From positions 1 through 64,000 of the forward strand of contig QEYB01000355.1 of the NCBI GenBank assembly GCA_017562135.1: a stretch of 64,000 nucleotides of DNA, written 5' to 3'. This document shows, in pieces, positions 1 to 12,275 of this stretch. The notes under the pieces are model-generated. The model worked only from the letters and a program-made list of their open reading frames with translations. It ran no database searches and was not told where the DNA came from. Both the position numbers and the translations under genes were made by a program. How positions within the stretch are numbered: position 1 is the stretch's first letter; every line of letters begins with the position of its first letter. Source of the stretch: Dipylidium caninum (Eukaryota; Platyhelminthes; Cestoda; Cyclophyllidea; Dipylidiidae).

Positions 1-3000
1 CAGAGAGAGAACGGCCTGGCTTTTCCGTGGTGGCGGTCGGGTGTCATTAGGCTTGCGAGGGGCTGTGAGAAATGACGTTGAAACCTCGTCACTGGTGACC
101 ATTTCTTCAAGTCGATTGGATGGATGTGACCGACTCCATTAATATTGCGAGGGAAAAAGTCACGGGCAAGCATTCTAGCCTGTGGTACATTACAGTTGGG
201 GATTTTTTGAACTGATGAATCCATGGCAGCCTACGAGCCGTCTACTGCGCTCGCACGCTCGCGGGGTCTGACTGAGGATTTCCGCATGCGCTCATTTGGC
301 TAGTCCATGCGCAGAATTCACTTTTGAGGTCGGATGAGGGTCAAATAGATTACTCAGGAGTTTAGAGACAACGCGTCCTCGTGGCACTTCTACTACCTGA
401 ATGATTCCGGGATCGGTGCTCAACGTCGAGTAATCGTCTCTGCTCCAACAATCAACCCCAAAGCGAAAGAGCTCTCCACAACGACGAAGCACCTCAATGA
501 GAGGTCGGCACACACCGAAATAGGTCGTCACTCCACTCACACACCCACATGATCGCGATTCACATTTCACAACATCCGAGGAATGTGCATGGACTAGGGG
601 TTCTAGAAGGGAGCTGGCCGACAAGCAGATGGCGCCCGTGATGATCGTGGCGGTCGGTTCTGCGCAGCAATGTATCAAGCAATGCCAACGCCCGGCGCAA
701 CACAATCAGACGCACGAGACACTAGACTTCCATCGACTACGATTCCTGCCGCAGCTCTGCGGGCCGATTCCTCCACAGTCCTTCCTCTTTCGGGCGGTTC
801 CTTCTCCCCTCGTCTTCGCCAGGCGCCATATGGGTGTCATCATCTGTATGACAAAACTGGCGTCCCTCGTCCCTAGCACGTAAATTTGTCAAGGTCTAAT
901 GGCGCTGCTCGACTGCTTTCAGCAAACCCACCGTGCTGGTTAGTGAGCAAGCAAGGAGCAGCAAAGGAATTGCACAAATGTGGAGGTTGGTGTCACTGAG
1001 CGTAAAAAACCATTGCCAGCCGAGCGTGACCTCACCGTGTTCATCACTTTATAGCCACGTTGACATGCCATACGGTGCAAAAGCATGCAATCTCGACTCA
1101 TTCGTTCTGCCCTCATCCTGCTCTTCCCTGGAGGCGCCCAAGTGGAGCTCGTCGACCACGCGGCCGCCACCACACCATTGATGGCGTCTGACGGCGGGTT
1201 TCTGTCGAACGTATCCAAGTCTCATGAAGGCGCCGAGTTGTGCGAGGAAGCATTCCTACCGGAACTGGCATTTCGGAATTTCGCATCTGGCCAATTCTTC
1301 TTTCTCAGAATCTCTCTCATGTGCACTTCTTCAAGGCACTTACGGCGCATTTTCTCGAGCCTCCAAGTTGCCTATTGTGACTGCTGACGTCGAGCCGTCA
1401 CAGAGCACTAGTCGGCATGTCAATTTATCCGATGTTGTGCGTGAAGAGGGAACTCATGGAAGAAAGAAATTTTTCAGGGCGAGATTCCGACACGCCCATG
1501 TGGTGTGAACGAGGAGGTTTGAAAAGTGTCTTGCTGTGATTCGCGACAATTTTCGTGCCGCAATAAAAACTTGTGGTGTACTTACTCTTGAATTGTTCAT
1601 CCCTTCACCGCATCAGACCACGCATTGAGTCAATTCGGTGGATGGTTTTGATTTCTTGACATTTTCAATCTCACTGACTCCCCAGTCCGCGTCACCACTG
1701 TGCCCACTAGTGACTTAGAGGCGCGCGTGACTCTCTCCTTTCCGCTCACCAAAAGAGACCGTCTCATGATGAACTAAATCTTAATTCATTGGGGTGGTAC
1801 ATTGGATAGGAGCACGAGGGGCGGTGTCAATTGAGTTCACAAACCGCAAACCTCTAGATAAATGATGGCGAGACAGCCTGTGCTAGGGCGGTCTGCCATG
1901 AGAGGCAGAAATGAGGATGAAGGGTGGTTTTGAGCTCCTCTGGTGACTTCCTCAGACTGCTTCTGCATTTCGTCGTCCTCCTCGACTTTCCTCCGGGTGA
2001 ACGGGGAAAGTGGATAAGCTGTCTGTATAATAGGAAACAAACTAGCACATCTCCAAAGCACTGGTGGTGTATCTTCGGCGTTGGTCTGAGCAGATCGGGA
2101 CCCTCAGCAATATCGCGAATTGGTGCTTGAGGAATAACACAAATGGTCCTGGTATTTTGAAAATCTCGCCAAGTCATGGCCGCATGCAGCTCGGTCGGAT
2201 GCATCTACCCATGTTTTGGAGCGCACTAAATGTGAATGTGTTGGTAAGAGGCGAATTATGTTGTGAGTGAAGGTTGCCTGAATCAGCAGATGAGCTATTT
2301 GACAAAAGGAGTTAGAGCCGAAAGAAATCTAAATCGCAGGATAATGTTGGGACTTCAGTTGAAACTGAGTTCGGCATGACTTGAGTGCTTCTTGCCTAGT
2401 TGGGCTTTCTGTACATTCCTTAAAGTCCGTGTACATTCCTTAGTGCGGCTCAAAGCCTCTCCGCGAAAGACTGAACGTCTTTGGCCCCTAAGAGAGGGAC
2501 GGAAAGAGGGGGGCAGGGAGGCGGCGAGGCATGATGCTAGTGATCTCTCGCTCGTGTTCGCGAATTCGGGCCCATCTGAGTGCAATTAATGCTTCTTCAA
2601 GTCCACCCAGTTAGAGCATTAAATGTCGTTCCATACCCCCATTTCGATTTACAAATTGCCCATAGTTTGGCCACAAAATGGCAACTAACTCAGCCAGCTG
2701 TCCAAAATACTGCTCTAACTACTTCGTGTCATGGTGTTAAGGCCCGGGACAGCAGGCGTCTTCGGGTAAGCGAGCTCTGGTGGTAGTCGACTTGTAAACG
2801 TGGGAGAGGAGGCAGTTGAAGGAGATGAGCAGGCCGGGCAGTGATCCGCCACGGCGAGTAAAGCCTTTCCACGCACTCGCCCGAGTGAAATGTCGTCCGA
2901 GATGCACGAAGATGCGGAGAGTGCAACAAATGTCGGAGGAGGAGAAACTACATTCGATAAATTCGATGCAAGCTGGTGAAATCGTTAGGAGGGATGAAGT

Positions 3001-3581
3001 TATTGTGTTTGTTAGATTTGTAGTTTTCGTAAATAAGAAAGTGTTCTGTGCAATGTAAATATGATAGATCACTTTCGCGCCTACCTACTATTTCCACAGG
3101 TTTATTTAATTGTATGTTGCGGTTCATCATCGCCAGTGCAGCTGGACGGCTTCAGACAAATGCGGAATAAAATTCTCACCCAGGAGTAAAAAGGGAAACA
3201 CACTCCAAAATTGCCCCCCTCAGATTGACAGTCTCGTCTCACACTTGTCTCTGGCCCTAGGCGTGAAGTAAACTTTGTCATCATGAATTCCCACCCTGCT
3301 CACTTGTCTCGGACCACATTCAGTTAGAGCAGGTGCAAGCAATTTCTCGCCGACAATGACCTTTCACCTGAGGAGGCTGCCACCAACCACGAAGCGCATT
3401 GAAGAGGGGAGAGTGACATTGTTACATTTTAAGGAAGCTGTGGGTCAGGAGCCGCACCCACAGTCCAGGCGGCGCTCCCGCCCTGATAAGAATTCTCCCT
3501 CCTGCCTGAGAGTGGGATTCACCGAGGTCAGCTCAGTTGTTTCCACCGCCAATAAAATGCCGCTTCGCCATCAAACGCCAC

Positions 3582-3610
3582 AACTCATCTATCCATAGGA
3601 TAGATGAGTT
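3582..3610. repeat. Perfect 13-bp hairpin in unit A
   Basis: Stem AACTCATCTATCC at 3582-3594 pairs exactly with 3598-3610 across a 3-base loop. The second copy at 59636-59667 has a 14-bp stem and a 4-base loop. The inverted copy lacks the structure entirely (near 23738). Confidence 0.9.
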
Positions 3611-5505
3611 TGTTTGTTTTGGAATTCTTGTCGGCAAGAAACAAGCACAGTAAAGGGGAAAGCGAGAAGAGTCGATGTCCGCGTGAAACCTTTCATTGAT
3701 CTTTGCTTTGCAACCCTCCTTTGCCCGCTTTTGTATTTCGGATGTAAATCGAAACATTCAGATAGGAGAAGTTTCTGTTCTGCGGAGAAGAAGACATGCT
3801 TTTTCAGACTGACAAAAGACATGACTCAAAGTCGCTGAACAGGAGGGCTGCGTTGGCGACCTTCGACTTTCAACCGCAGACGGACACAGGGTCATGCCTG
3901 TCAACTCATCCGCTGCGGTGATTGCGAAATTACTCGTCCTCACCGTGGACGACGCAAGTAAACCAGTCACCTTTTGCACCGACGACTTATTTTCAGTGTG
4001 ATACTGTGATTACTGTGCTCACACACACAAGTCACCAGTCAAAATACTGGCAAATTCATTTGCGATTGATGTCGCCATTGAAGCTGGCTTGAGCCTCTGG
4101 GGTGATTAAGCTTCAAACGATTGCCCACAACAAATATCGTATTAATTCGCCTATTTTCCCAATCTTATTCTGCGATTGCTTTAATTTTCTCATTTCCTCA
4201 CCGCTCAAGGGATTCAGTGTCACTGTCCGCGTCGTGTGTAACTGGGTAAGTAAAATTAGTTGTCGATATCAGGGAAAAAGACTTAAAGTTTGGGCAATCA
4301 AAATTACTCAGTGCAAAGATCCAACGCTGCGGACTTGTGTCAAATCGACACGACCACAAAATGCCACGACACAAGGGGTTTCCCCCTCCCCCTCTTCTCG
4401 ACACTCTTCGCCACCATCAAACTACACTCTCCTCGGCATTCTGCCGCCTGACCGTGCGGTGAGCTGAGTGCAGACGCAAATCGTAAACGCAGCCCTCCAC
4501 TCTTACAGAGTGAGCAGAAACGCTGACAGTGGCCCAATAGACAACATAATGCTCTGTCGACCAAAATCAGGGCGACAAGAAGACAAGCAGCGTATCAGTT
4601 GTCATCATGTTGTTTGAACGCTCAGCCTAAGCCGACTGGAATCAAAATTATGTTTTCCGATTTGTAATCATACCATTGGCTCTGTCATCTCCGCCTCAAA
4701 TGCACACTCCTGATAAACGCGGAAATGCAATAAGTTGCCGGTGACATACAAAACACACCGGCAGATCTCCGAAATACTGATGCTGCTTTCGACATGGTAA
4801 GCACATCGCGGCTCTCAGCAACTAGGTGAATCGGCGTTTAAGGAATACCGCGAATGTTCCGACTTGCATACAGGGCATTGTGACACCCCGTCACCATTCA
4901 AGTGTAGAGGCTCAAATTGTCATCACGGGTGTTTGTTCCCGTTTTCAACTGCCATGAAGTGAATGCGGTTGTTGAAGAGCCTGCCTAAGTCTTGTCAAAA
5001 GTAATCGCCTCCTTCACCACCTTCAAGAGGGACTGCGTACATTCCTCAGTGCGGCCAGGGCCGTCAGGTCTCCTTCAGGAAGGTGGCCCAGTAAGGAGAG
5101 GGAGGCATATTGGGTCAGTGGACTTGGTGATGCGGTCACCCAAGTGCACACTGTTCATATCCACTTCGAGCTTGTGGTCGGTAACGTTTCGAGAAGTGCT
5201 GCTCACTAATTGCGGTTAGTTGGCGAAGTTTTCTCTTAAAGTGGCGATCGTTCGCCCTCTCTCAGTTTCCTAACTTTCCCCTTCGCAATCTCCACTGAGA
5301 CGCACGAGGAGGAACAAGCTGCGGTGCCTGCATCAAGCGACGTCAGGTTTTGTGCCTGAAGTTAATGCCCGGAAGCGAATTGCAGAGCATTTGAATGCAA
5401 TTGCAGCTTCCCTTGACAAGATGACTTTTGGGCTTCTTTAACAGTAAATGGGTGCGTGTTCGGGTGGAAAGAAAGCGGCCTTAAATATGCGCTCTCTTTG
5501 GGTGC

Positions 5506-5910
5506 ATGAGGTGGTGGTTTTACTTTCCATCTCCTTGTGGATGGGGTCATCAACTTGAGTTACGGCGAGGGTCTACTGACACATTGATGTTCGCCCCTGC
5601 GCTTAGAGAAGACGGCGCACCGGGGCCCCTGTTACACAGCGGCTGCTGCTTCAGCGCAGTGAATCTACATACAGTCGGCACAATTAAGTATTTAATAATC
5701 ATCTTTGTAGTGAAACATGATTTGGCGAGTACAAACCAGTGGCGCGGTTGCAGAGACGAGGAGACAGCTACGTCTCGTTTCAAGGTCTCACCGAAGGCAG
5801 TCCTAAGAGGTCATTTAGTCCTAATGATGTTGTCTGAACTTGTCAAATTCAACTCCAACGCCGAAGCGTTATTTTTTGGCGGTGATGCCACGTCTGTAAC
5901 GAAGACTTGA
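5506..5910 (+). CDS. Repeat-borne ORF Q, copy 1 (hypothetical)
   Basis: 134-residue open frame with CGWGHQLELRR near the start and RDEETATSRFKVSPKAVL, then SNAEALFFGG, near the end. The first motif recurs at 32180-32210 as CGWGRQLEFRR. The second recurs at 53740-53850 as KDEETATSSKAVL with SDAEA. Shared residues between otherwise diverged loci imply that this frame once encoded protein. There is no recognised domain. The 5' end is shorter than in the copies at 21363 and 61479 because of an indel. Whether it is part of a spliced gene or of a mobile element is unknown. Confidence 0.35.
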   Translation: MRWWFYFPSPCGWGHQLELRRGSTDTLMFAPALREDGAPGPLLHSGCCFSAVNLHTVGTIKYLIIIFVVKHDLASTNQWRGCRDEETATSRFKVSPKAVLRGHLVLMMLSELVKFNSNAEALFFGGDATSVTKT

Positions 5911-7335
5911 GGCGGCAGCATCAGCAGGTCGTCGCAATGGTGGCAGCCTCCTCAGGTAAGAATATCATTGTCGGCGAGAAATTGCCGCACCTGGTGTAAG
6001 TGACGTGGCCGCGAAAAGTGAGAAAGTGGGAATCTATGGTGACAAGTTTGCTTCACGTGTAGGGTGGTGGAATTTTGAAGTGTGTTTACTTTTCACTCAT
6101 GGGTGGAAATGTTCTCCGGACTTCGTCTCAATCCGCCGGACAGGGGAAGTGATCTAATGTATGTTCCCAGTGCAGAACACTTCTTTATTTACGAAGTACT
6201 GCAGTGTATCTTAACAGCTTTGCCGGCCTGCATCAAATTTATTGTTAAAAATATAAAAAATCCGTTTCACTTTGCTCTCACAAACTTATGGAATTACGTC
6301 TTTCCTCCTTGCACATTGTTGCACTTTCTGCATCTTATTGCATCCTCACAAGACATTTCATTTTGGGCGAGTGCGCGGAAGGCTCTACTCGGGGTCGAGG
6401 ATCCCTACACGTGCCACTAGTAACTTTCTGCTCCCTCCTCTCCCACGTCCACTGACACGAAGTGGTTCGAGCATTATTTCGGGACAGTGTCCCACTAAGT
6501 TGATAATTATGCACCTAAACAAGATGGCGTCTTTGAATGCCACGAGCTGCATGCGGTCGCGAGTCTGGGAGACCTCAAATTTCCTTGACGTTTCGTGCTA
6601 TTGCTCGAAGTACCAACTCACCATGTTCACTCAGAGCCTCGACCCAATTACGAGGCCGGAAGCACCATCGAGGCTTCGGGATTTACTAGTTCGTTTTCTA
6701 TGGTAGAGGCATCTCAGCTATTTTCCTTGTCCACCAGGCGAAAGTGGAGGTGGACGACGAGAGATACGCAGAAGAAGTTGAGGGAAGTAGCAGGTCATCA
6801 ATCGCATTTCTGTCTCCTAATGACGGCCACTTAGCACAGGATGTTACGTCCACAATCTCCAGAAGTATCCGGTTGTGACCGACATAACAATTGAATGAAA
6901 TGTGTCGTGCCTAGACCCATTGGAGTGCCTTGCTTGCTATTAAGTTTGGCATGGATATGTGAAGACACACCGATTAAATGACTTGGCTGGGGAGTGGAGG
7001 AGGAGAGAGAGAAGCGGAGAGGAGGGTAAATGAGTGGAGTGGTGTGGAGTTGAGCGGATGAATGAGGTGTGCATAGACTTCTGTGGTCTATTCGTGTAAC
7101 AACATGAGTGCATTTGTGTCACAGGTTGCAGCGTCGGCCAAGGGCTCGGGCTACTTCGTCACCAAACAAATCCTGCAGGATTACCGACCGCGCCTGGCCG
7201 CGATCCGACACACTTATTGACTCCAACTCTGTGAACACCTTGGCACACTTCTATGACGCCTCCGTTCTCTTCTTCCACTTCTTTGTGCTGAAGCACTCAT
7301 CGAGGTTGTTCGGGTGATGTCCCACTCTCATTCTG

Positions 7336-7755
7336 ATGCGAAGGCATAACCGATGGCAACTCTGCCCAATTAACGCCATGCAAACCAAAATACTTTCTGG
7401 GTACGATTCACGAGTAAATGGCAAGGGCAACATCTCCCTCACAGTCGTGCCAACTTGGGTGCACTCGAGCGTGCAAATATCAGTGGATATTTGCAGTGAT
7501 CAGGGTAACCCTTCCCCCTTCATTTCTGCCTTCCTACTTCCAACTCACGCTTCTCGCCTTACCAAAACTCATGGGGACAAGCATTCCCACTTACGAATCG
7601 TTGGGAGTCATCTCCCATATCCATCTTCACCTCCAATTGACATTCCACATGCGACCTTTGCTTGTAATCCAACGCAGCCTCTCATTTTACTTATCAGGCT
7701 CTCTTTCCTCTTATTCACTCATTCTACTCACTGTTGCTTGGTAGCATCAAATTGA
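7336..7755 (+). CDS. Repeat-borne 139-residue ORF, copy 1 (hypothetical)
   Basis: Open in all three unit A copies (also 19603-20022 minus and 63360-63779 plus), beginning MRRHNRWQLCPINAMQTKIL. The first half has ordinary composition; the second half is rich in S, T, P, H and L and looks like non-coding sequence read through. A GTAACC donor-like site follows the codons for CSDQ. Since the copies are nearly identical, an open frame in all three is weak support. Confidence 0.25.
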   Translation: MRRHNRWQLCPINAMQTKILSGYDSRVNGKGNISLTVVPTWVHSSVQISVDICSDQGNPSPFISAFLLPTHASRLTKTHGDKHSHLRIVGSHLPYPSSPPIDIPHATFACNPTQPLILLIRLSFLLFTHSTHCCLVASN

Positions 7756-8420
7756 AGGCGTGAGGTGTGATGCGAATTAAATTGTACTGTGTGCCGGTGC
7801 CATCGCAGTCTGACGGGGATGAAGCAAGTTGGCCTATCGAGCGGAGTTATTTGCGTTGCCAAACTAACCAGTCGCGAATTTTACTTCTCGAAGTTGCTTT
7901 AGTTACAGATCCGCAAATTCCACTCAAAGAACTAGTGAATGGAAAAGAGCACACTTTCGGGTGCAAATTGGCGTTTCGGCACTTCCAGCTTGCTAAATCA
8001 CAGGCTTGTTAAGGGTAAATATGGTCTCAATTTCGGCAAGTTAGCGGGAAAGGGAAAATGGATTTGTTGACTATCAGAACGTCACAAATAGGAGAGGAAT
8101 TTATGGCATCGCGTGTTCCGTCTCCAACATCTACCCAACGTAGACAACGTTTGCATGTCATTTGTGGTGATGCCATGCTCCCAACTACTCACCTGTCTCT
8201 ACTTGAAGAAGAGATTGGTGAAGTCAACCTACATGTCACAAACGTGTTGAAAGGCGTGCAGGTGGTGGGGGTGAAGAAGAGCGTCGGGTCGCGGGTCAGG
8301 CTGATTCGGAAATGTTGCAGAGATTGATGTGACGAAGAAGTAGCCCGTAGCCCTAAGTCTGGGCCGGCGTCAGCCTCGAATCCCACACATATACTCACCC
8401 TGTTGCACGCATTATCGCTT

Positions 8421-8456
8421 CCCTGCCTGCCTGCCTGTCTGTCTGTCTGTCTGTCT
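8421..8456 (+). repeat. (CCTG)n then (TCTG)n microsatellite
   Basis: CCTG units pass into TCTG units without interruption, a pattern of tetranucleotide expansion. Single locus in the window. Confidence 0.9.
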
Positions 8457-8539
8457 TGTGACATTTAAACCTGCTGTATTGGTACCAAAGTATATGACTG
8501 CCAACATGTTTGACAGGTGAACATGAACGATGGCATTAA

Positions 8540-10540
8540 CACGATTACCATGTCTTAAAGTTTGGGAACCAAATTCCTCAGTGCAAAGATAAAGCGATGC
8601 GGCTTGTGTCGATTCGACATGATCACAAAGTGTCACAACACAAATTGCTTTTCTTTCTCATCGACACTCTTTGTCGCCACCAAACTGCACTCTCCTCTTC
8701 ATGCTGCCATCTAACCGTGCGCAGACCTAAGTGCAGACGGAATTCGTAAACGCAGCACTCCACTTTTATAAAGCGAGGAGAAACGTTGACAGTAGTGCAT
8801 TGGACAGCATAATATTCTGTCGAACAAAATCAGGGCGAAAGGAAGACAAGCAGCGTATCAGTTGTCATCATGTTGTTTGAATCCGATTCGGGGCAGAATT
8901 ATGTTTTCCGATTTTCAACCATACCACTCGCTCTGTCATCTACCCCCTCACATGCACACTCCTGATAAAATCGGAAAATAAAATAAGTTTCCGGTATTAT
9001 ACAAAACACACCAGGAGATCTCCCAAATACTGATGCTATTTTCGACTTTGTAAGCAGACCGCGGCTCTCAGCAACGAGGTGACTCGGTATTTCAGGAACA
9101 CCGCAAATGTTTCGATTTGCCGACGTTGCATTGCGACTCCCCGCCACCATTCAAGTGCGGAGGTTCATGTCGTCATCATCGGTGTTAGTGGACTTTTCAG
9201 TTGAGGTGAATTGAAGGAGGTTGTTGAAGGGCCTGCCTGAGTCTCGTCAAATGTAATCGCCTCTCTCAAGACCTTCACGAGGGACCATTTCCGTTGCGGG
9301 ACTGCGTACATTCCTCAGTGCGGTAGAGCGAGGTAAGTCTTTGTCAATCGAAAGGAGCATGACATATTATCCTTACAGCAGAAATGTTGACGGTGGTTTA
9401 CTAGACAGCAAAATGTTCTGTCCAGCAAAATGAAGTGAGTCCTGCTGCGCCTCGTTGCACTCGCTGTCGATTGGTGAAAACGGGTTCAGCGCCAGTCCCG
9501 ACTTAACTATTTAGGGTCGGTCGAAACCCAGAGCAGCTCGCATGGAAGGTCGCATCAGACAAAAGCCGCACAAACACACTTCGGGTTTCTGCCGGCAACC
9601 ACCGTCAGCGGAACGTCAAGGACAACACAACGAGTAGCCAAGCCATCCCCTCCCTCTATTCATCTTTAAGCGGTCTGCATTCGTTCTGTAATCTTGGAGC
9701 AATCTAGCGTTGGGTAACGAAAAGAGGATTTCGCTAGTACAAACCAGTGCCCGGCTAGCAAAGACGAGGAGAAAACTGCGCATTGTTTCCGTGCCACACG
9801 AAGGCAGTCCTACGAGATCAATTAGTCCCAACGATTTGGTCTGAACTTATCAAGTGTTACTCCAACGCCAAAGTGTCTTTTACGGTCTTATAGGCAAGAC
9901 ATCCCACAAAGCCAATTCATTAACTTTTATTGAAGAAGGACATTTGTGGTCTGCACAACTGGTCAAAGCCAGCGCTCTTTTGTCGAGAGAAGACCTCTTC
10001 GCCTACACAAGCCCACCGAGCAGCGTTTTTCTTCGTCCGGCTCATCCCACCTCCGGTTTGACGAGCTTGACGACGAGAGACTACAACGGGACCAATATGT
10101 GCTCAGAGTGCTGACGCGGCTTCAGACCAAAGTGAAGGCCACAACCTGCCCTCCTCAACGACCCGTGACATAGACAGTTGACGAAATTGAAGGCCAGCCT
10201 CTGTAGCCCAGCAACTTCACGTCTTCGTCGTCACGCTGGCCGATCGCGCGACCGGACGGGCGATGCCATTAACGGAACGAAAGGTCATCCAGCAGACTGT
10301 GTCGGGAGACAACACAAATGAGGAAGGGAAAGAGAGGGAGGTGGGGTGAGGAGAGAGAGAATGGTTAGGCGTACCCGCTTGACCGTTGCGGCTACTGTCG
10401 TCTTATCGTTGAAGTTCCACGAACGCACGTCGAATTCTTCCTTATCGCCATTCCACATGCGCAACATTTCGCACAGAACCAGCACCAATGAACACGCATT
10501 GTACCATGTGTATTTGCTAGAAAATCTCCTCCCACTCAAC
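8540..10540 (+). repeat. Diverged dispersed-repeat block
   Basis: Positions 8540-9330 align with 4280-5060 of unit A, and 9350-10540 aligns with about 43600-44900 of unit D, both with many substitutions. This is therefore an older copy of the families that make up those units. On the minus strand near 8700-8830 one reading frame still resembles the frame at 4340-4564: the string CQRF, then SL and KSG, then LRLR. Many of the differences there are synonymous, so the frame was probably coding once. It now has stops. Confidence 0.7.
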
Positions 10541-11340
10541 CATTAAGTGAAGAAATTGACTTGGCGTGGCGGTGAGTGCGTCTTAGTCCACAATGGACTC
10601 CTCAGGCGTCTTTGAAGCGAACAGTGACCGGTGATCTGTCTCCCCGAAATGGAAGCTTTGGCGTTGTGGTGTCCGACCTTGTTCGACGTTTGGGCCTCGT
10701 CGATCCCATCTAGTGTTTGAAAGTCCTTCTTCCACCCTTCCACTCCTCCCTTCTCACTGGCAGATCTACAAAATGAAAGAGATGTTTACATTGTCAAATG
10801 TCATGGAATTGTGTGCCTCGTTGCTGTCTAGACACTTGCACCTTGACTGCCACCTCGGCTGTATGTGGTCCATGTTTTTAGCCTAATCCAACGTTAAATC
10901 ATACACATCGCCTCTCTGTGATTAAAACGACCCACGCATCAGTCTCCAACTTACCTCGCATATTGCCTTCTGCATTAGAAAATGGGAGCTGTTTATAATA
11001 AGAAAAATCGGCAACTAAACCAGATCTCACCCTATCCAAAATAGCGCCTAGGCCACTTGGTCTTTTGGTGCCGCACACCTAATTGAACCGCGATTTAGTG
11101 GCAGTTGACTTGAACGTGAGGAAGGAGGAAACTGGAAGGGGCGAGGAAGCCAGGTAATGACCCTCGTCTAGGGCTCGCTTGGGAGCAGAGCAGCTGCAAG
11201 GTAACACTTCTTCTTCTTCTTCTTCTCACCCGCCTGGGTGAAATTTGTGATGAAGTCTTATCCCGTCTGGCTCAACGAATGTTCCACAACACATTGCCCC
11301 ATCCAGCTAAGGCGCATCAGTCAGCAGGTTGCCTTGTTGT
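10541..11340. other. No gene recognised
   Basis: Short frames only. Positions 11040-11290 resemble the 2700-2900 segment of unit A at low similarity (shared GTAGTTGACTTG-like and CCCGCC-like stretches). Nothing else is visible. Confidence 0.5.
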
Positions 11341-11690
11341 GGCCTAAGTAGACTGAAGTGGCAGCGGCGTAGTCAACGGTGGTGGAGGCGGTTGCACTAC
11401 ACTATGGTCCACACAGCAAATACATGTGGCTGGAACAGTGAAATTCGCTGCCGAGAATGTCACACGAGGCCAAATGTTCGAGTCGTCCTCGAGGCTGTTT
11501 GAATCCGTAGACGTGAACCAGCCACGAAACCATCGGCGGAAGAAGAGAGAGAGGGAGACAAAGATGAGACATTTGAACAGTTTGGAGGCAGGAAGTGAAA
11601 CAGGTAGTCTTCTGCGCCTCCTCTGAGCGATGTCGAGGGGTGGCGTAAGGAGCTGAGGTGTTGACTGAGGAGAGCGATGTGGTGCGATGG
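11340..11690 (-). repeat. Dispersed repeat flanking R2 fragments
   Basis: The interval resembles 30620-31000 and its inverted copy at 46130-46480. In each place it abuts R2-like sequence at the same motif, the one translating as PTYWME or its reverse complement. I see no intact gene in it. A short TTC microsatellite lies just upstream, at about 11208-11226. Confidence 0.6.
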
Positions 11691-12275
11691 AAACATTGAG
11701 GCAACCAACTTATTGGATGGAGTGTTGCGACAGAGGCATCCATAATCGTGACTTGACACACGCAAGCGTAGATGATGTCTCTGGAGCCTTTGACAGCTTG
11801 GCACGGGACACGATATTTCGCGCGGCATCTAGCTTTGGCGTCCTTGCTGCAAATCACAAGGTGTGGCTACTCAGACGCGGAGGCATTCCTGGGCTCGCGC
11901 TGCCTAATTCCACAGCGCGGAGTACGCCAAGGTGATTCATTGTCCCCACTCCTGTTCATCATGGCGGTAGATGAAGCTATACGTGCAGCTTCACCAGAAC
12001 TCGGTGCATCCCTCAACAGTGCCACAGTGGATGCTATCGCGTACGCGGATGATTTGATCCTTCTCGCTCCCACGCCGAAGCAGCTTAGTTATAAGTTGAC
12101 GCAATCGAGATCAGCCCTCCGTGCGGCGGGGATGACAGTGAACGAGAGGAAGTCATTCATCCTGACGATTAGTGGTGATACGAAAAACAAACAGTCGGCC
12201 GTAGTCCCCTTCCCAGGTGATCTAGCCCATGGGGAGCCCTTTCGAAGTTTGGGGCCGGAGAATTCCTTTGAGTAG
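11690..12275 (+). pseudogene. R2-like retrotransposon reverse transcriptase, broken
   Basis: Encodes the palm of a non-LTR reverse transcriptase. Motif A (GAFDSLARDTIFRA) is in one frame at about 11780-11830. Motif B (RQGDSLSPLLF) and motif C (YADD at 12042-12053) follow in another frame, so at least one frameshift lies near 11850-11930. The catalytic aspartates of motif C are intact. The frame stops at 12273-12275, where related copies continue with EYLGVNFTW. The N-terminal DNA-binding fingers and RT motifs 0-2 are missing, so this is a 5'-truncated dead copy. The order RT, CCHC knuckle, C-terminal endonuclease (next features) places it in the R2 clade rather than in the L1 or RTE type. Confidence 0.85.

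Larger units (their letters stand above)
1..7976 (+). repeat. Unit A, copy 1 (about 8 kb segmental duplicate)
   Basis: The whole interval reappears in the same orientation from about 56190 to the window end. Positions 3485-7794 also reappear inverted at 19564-23833. From about 4000 onward the copies are almost identical; in the first 2 kb they differ by many 1-2 base gaps. Internally the unit holds an older, diverged inverted duplication (about 1850-3420 against about 5930-6870) around a middle segment at 4260-5060 that also has a diverged relative at 8540-9330. No intact long gene is visible in it; the small repeat-borne ORFs are listed separately. The left end lies outside the window. Confidence 0.9.

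Noticed and set aside
5285..5345. ACGAGGA strings as further HDV-like L3 loops
   Set aside because: No flanking P1/P2 complementarity and no GCTAA-type J4/2 at the right distance.
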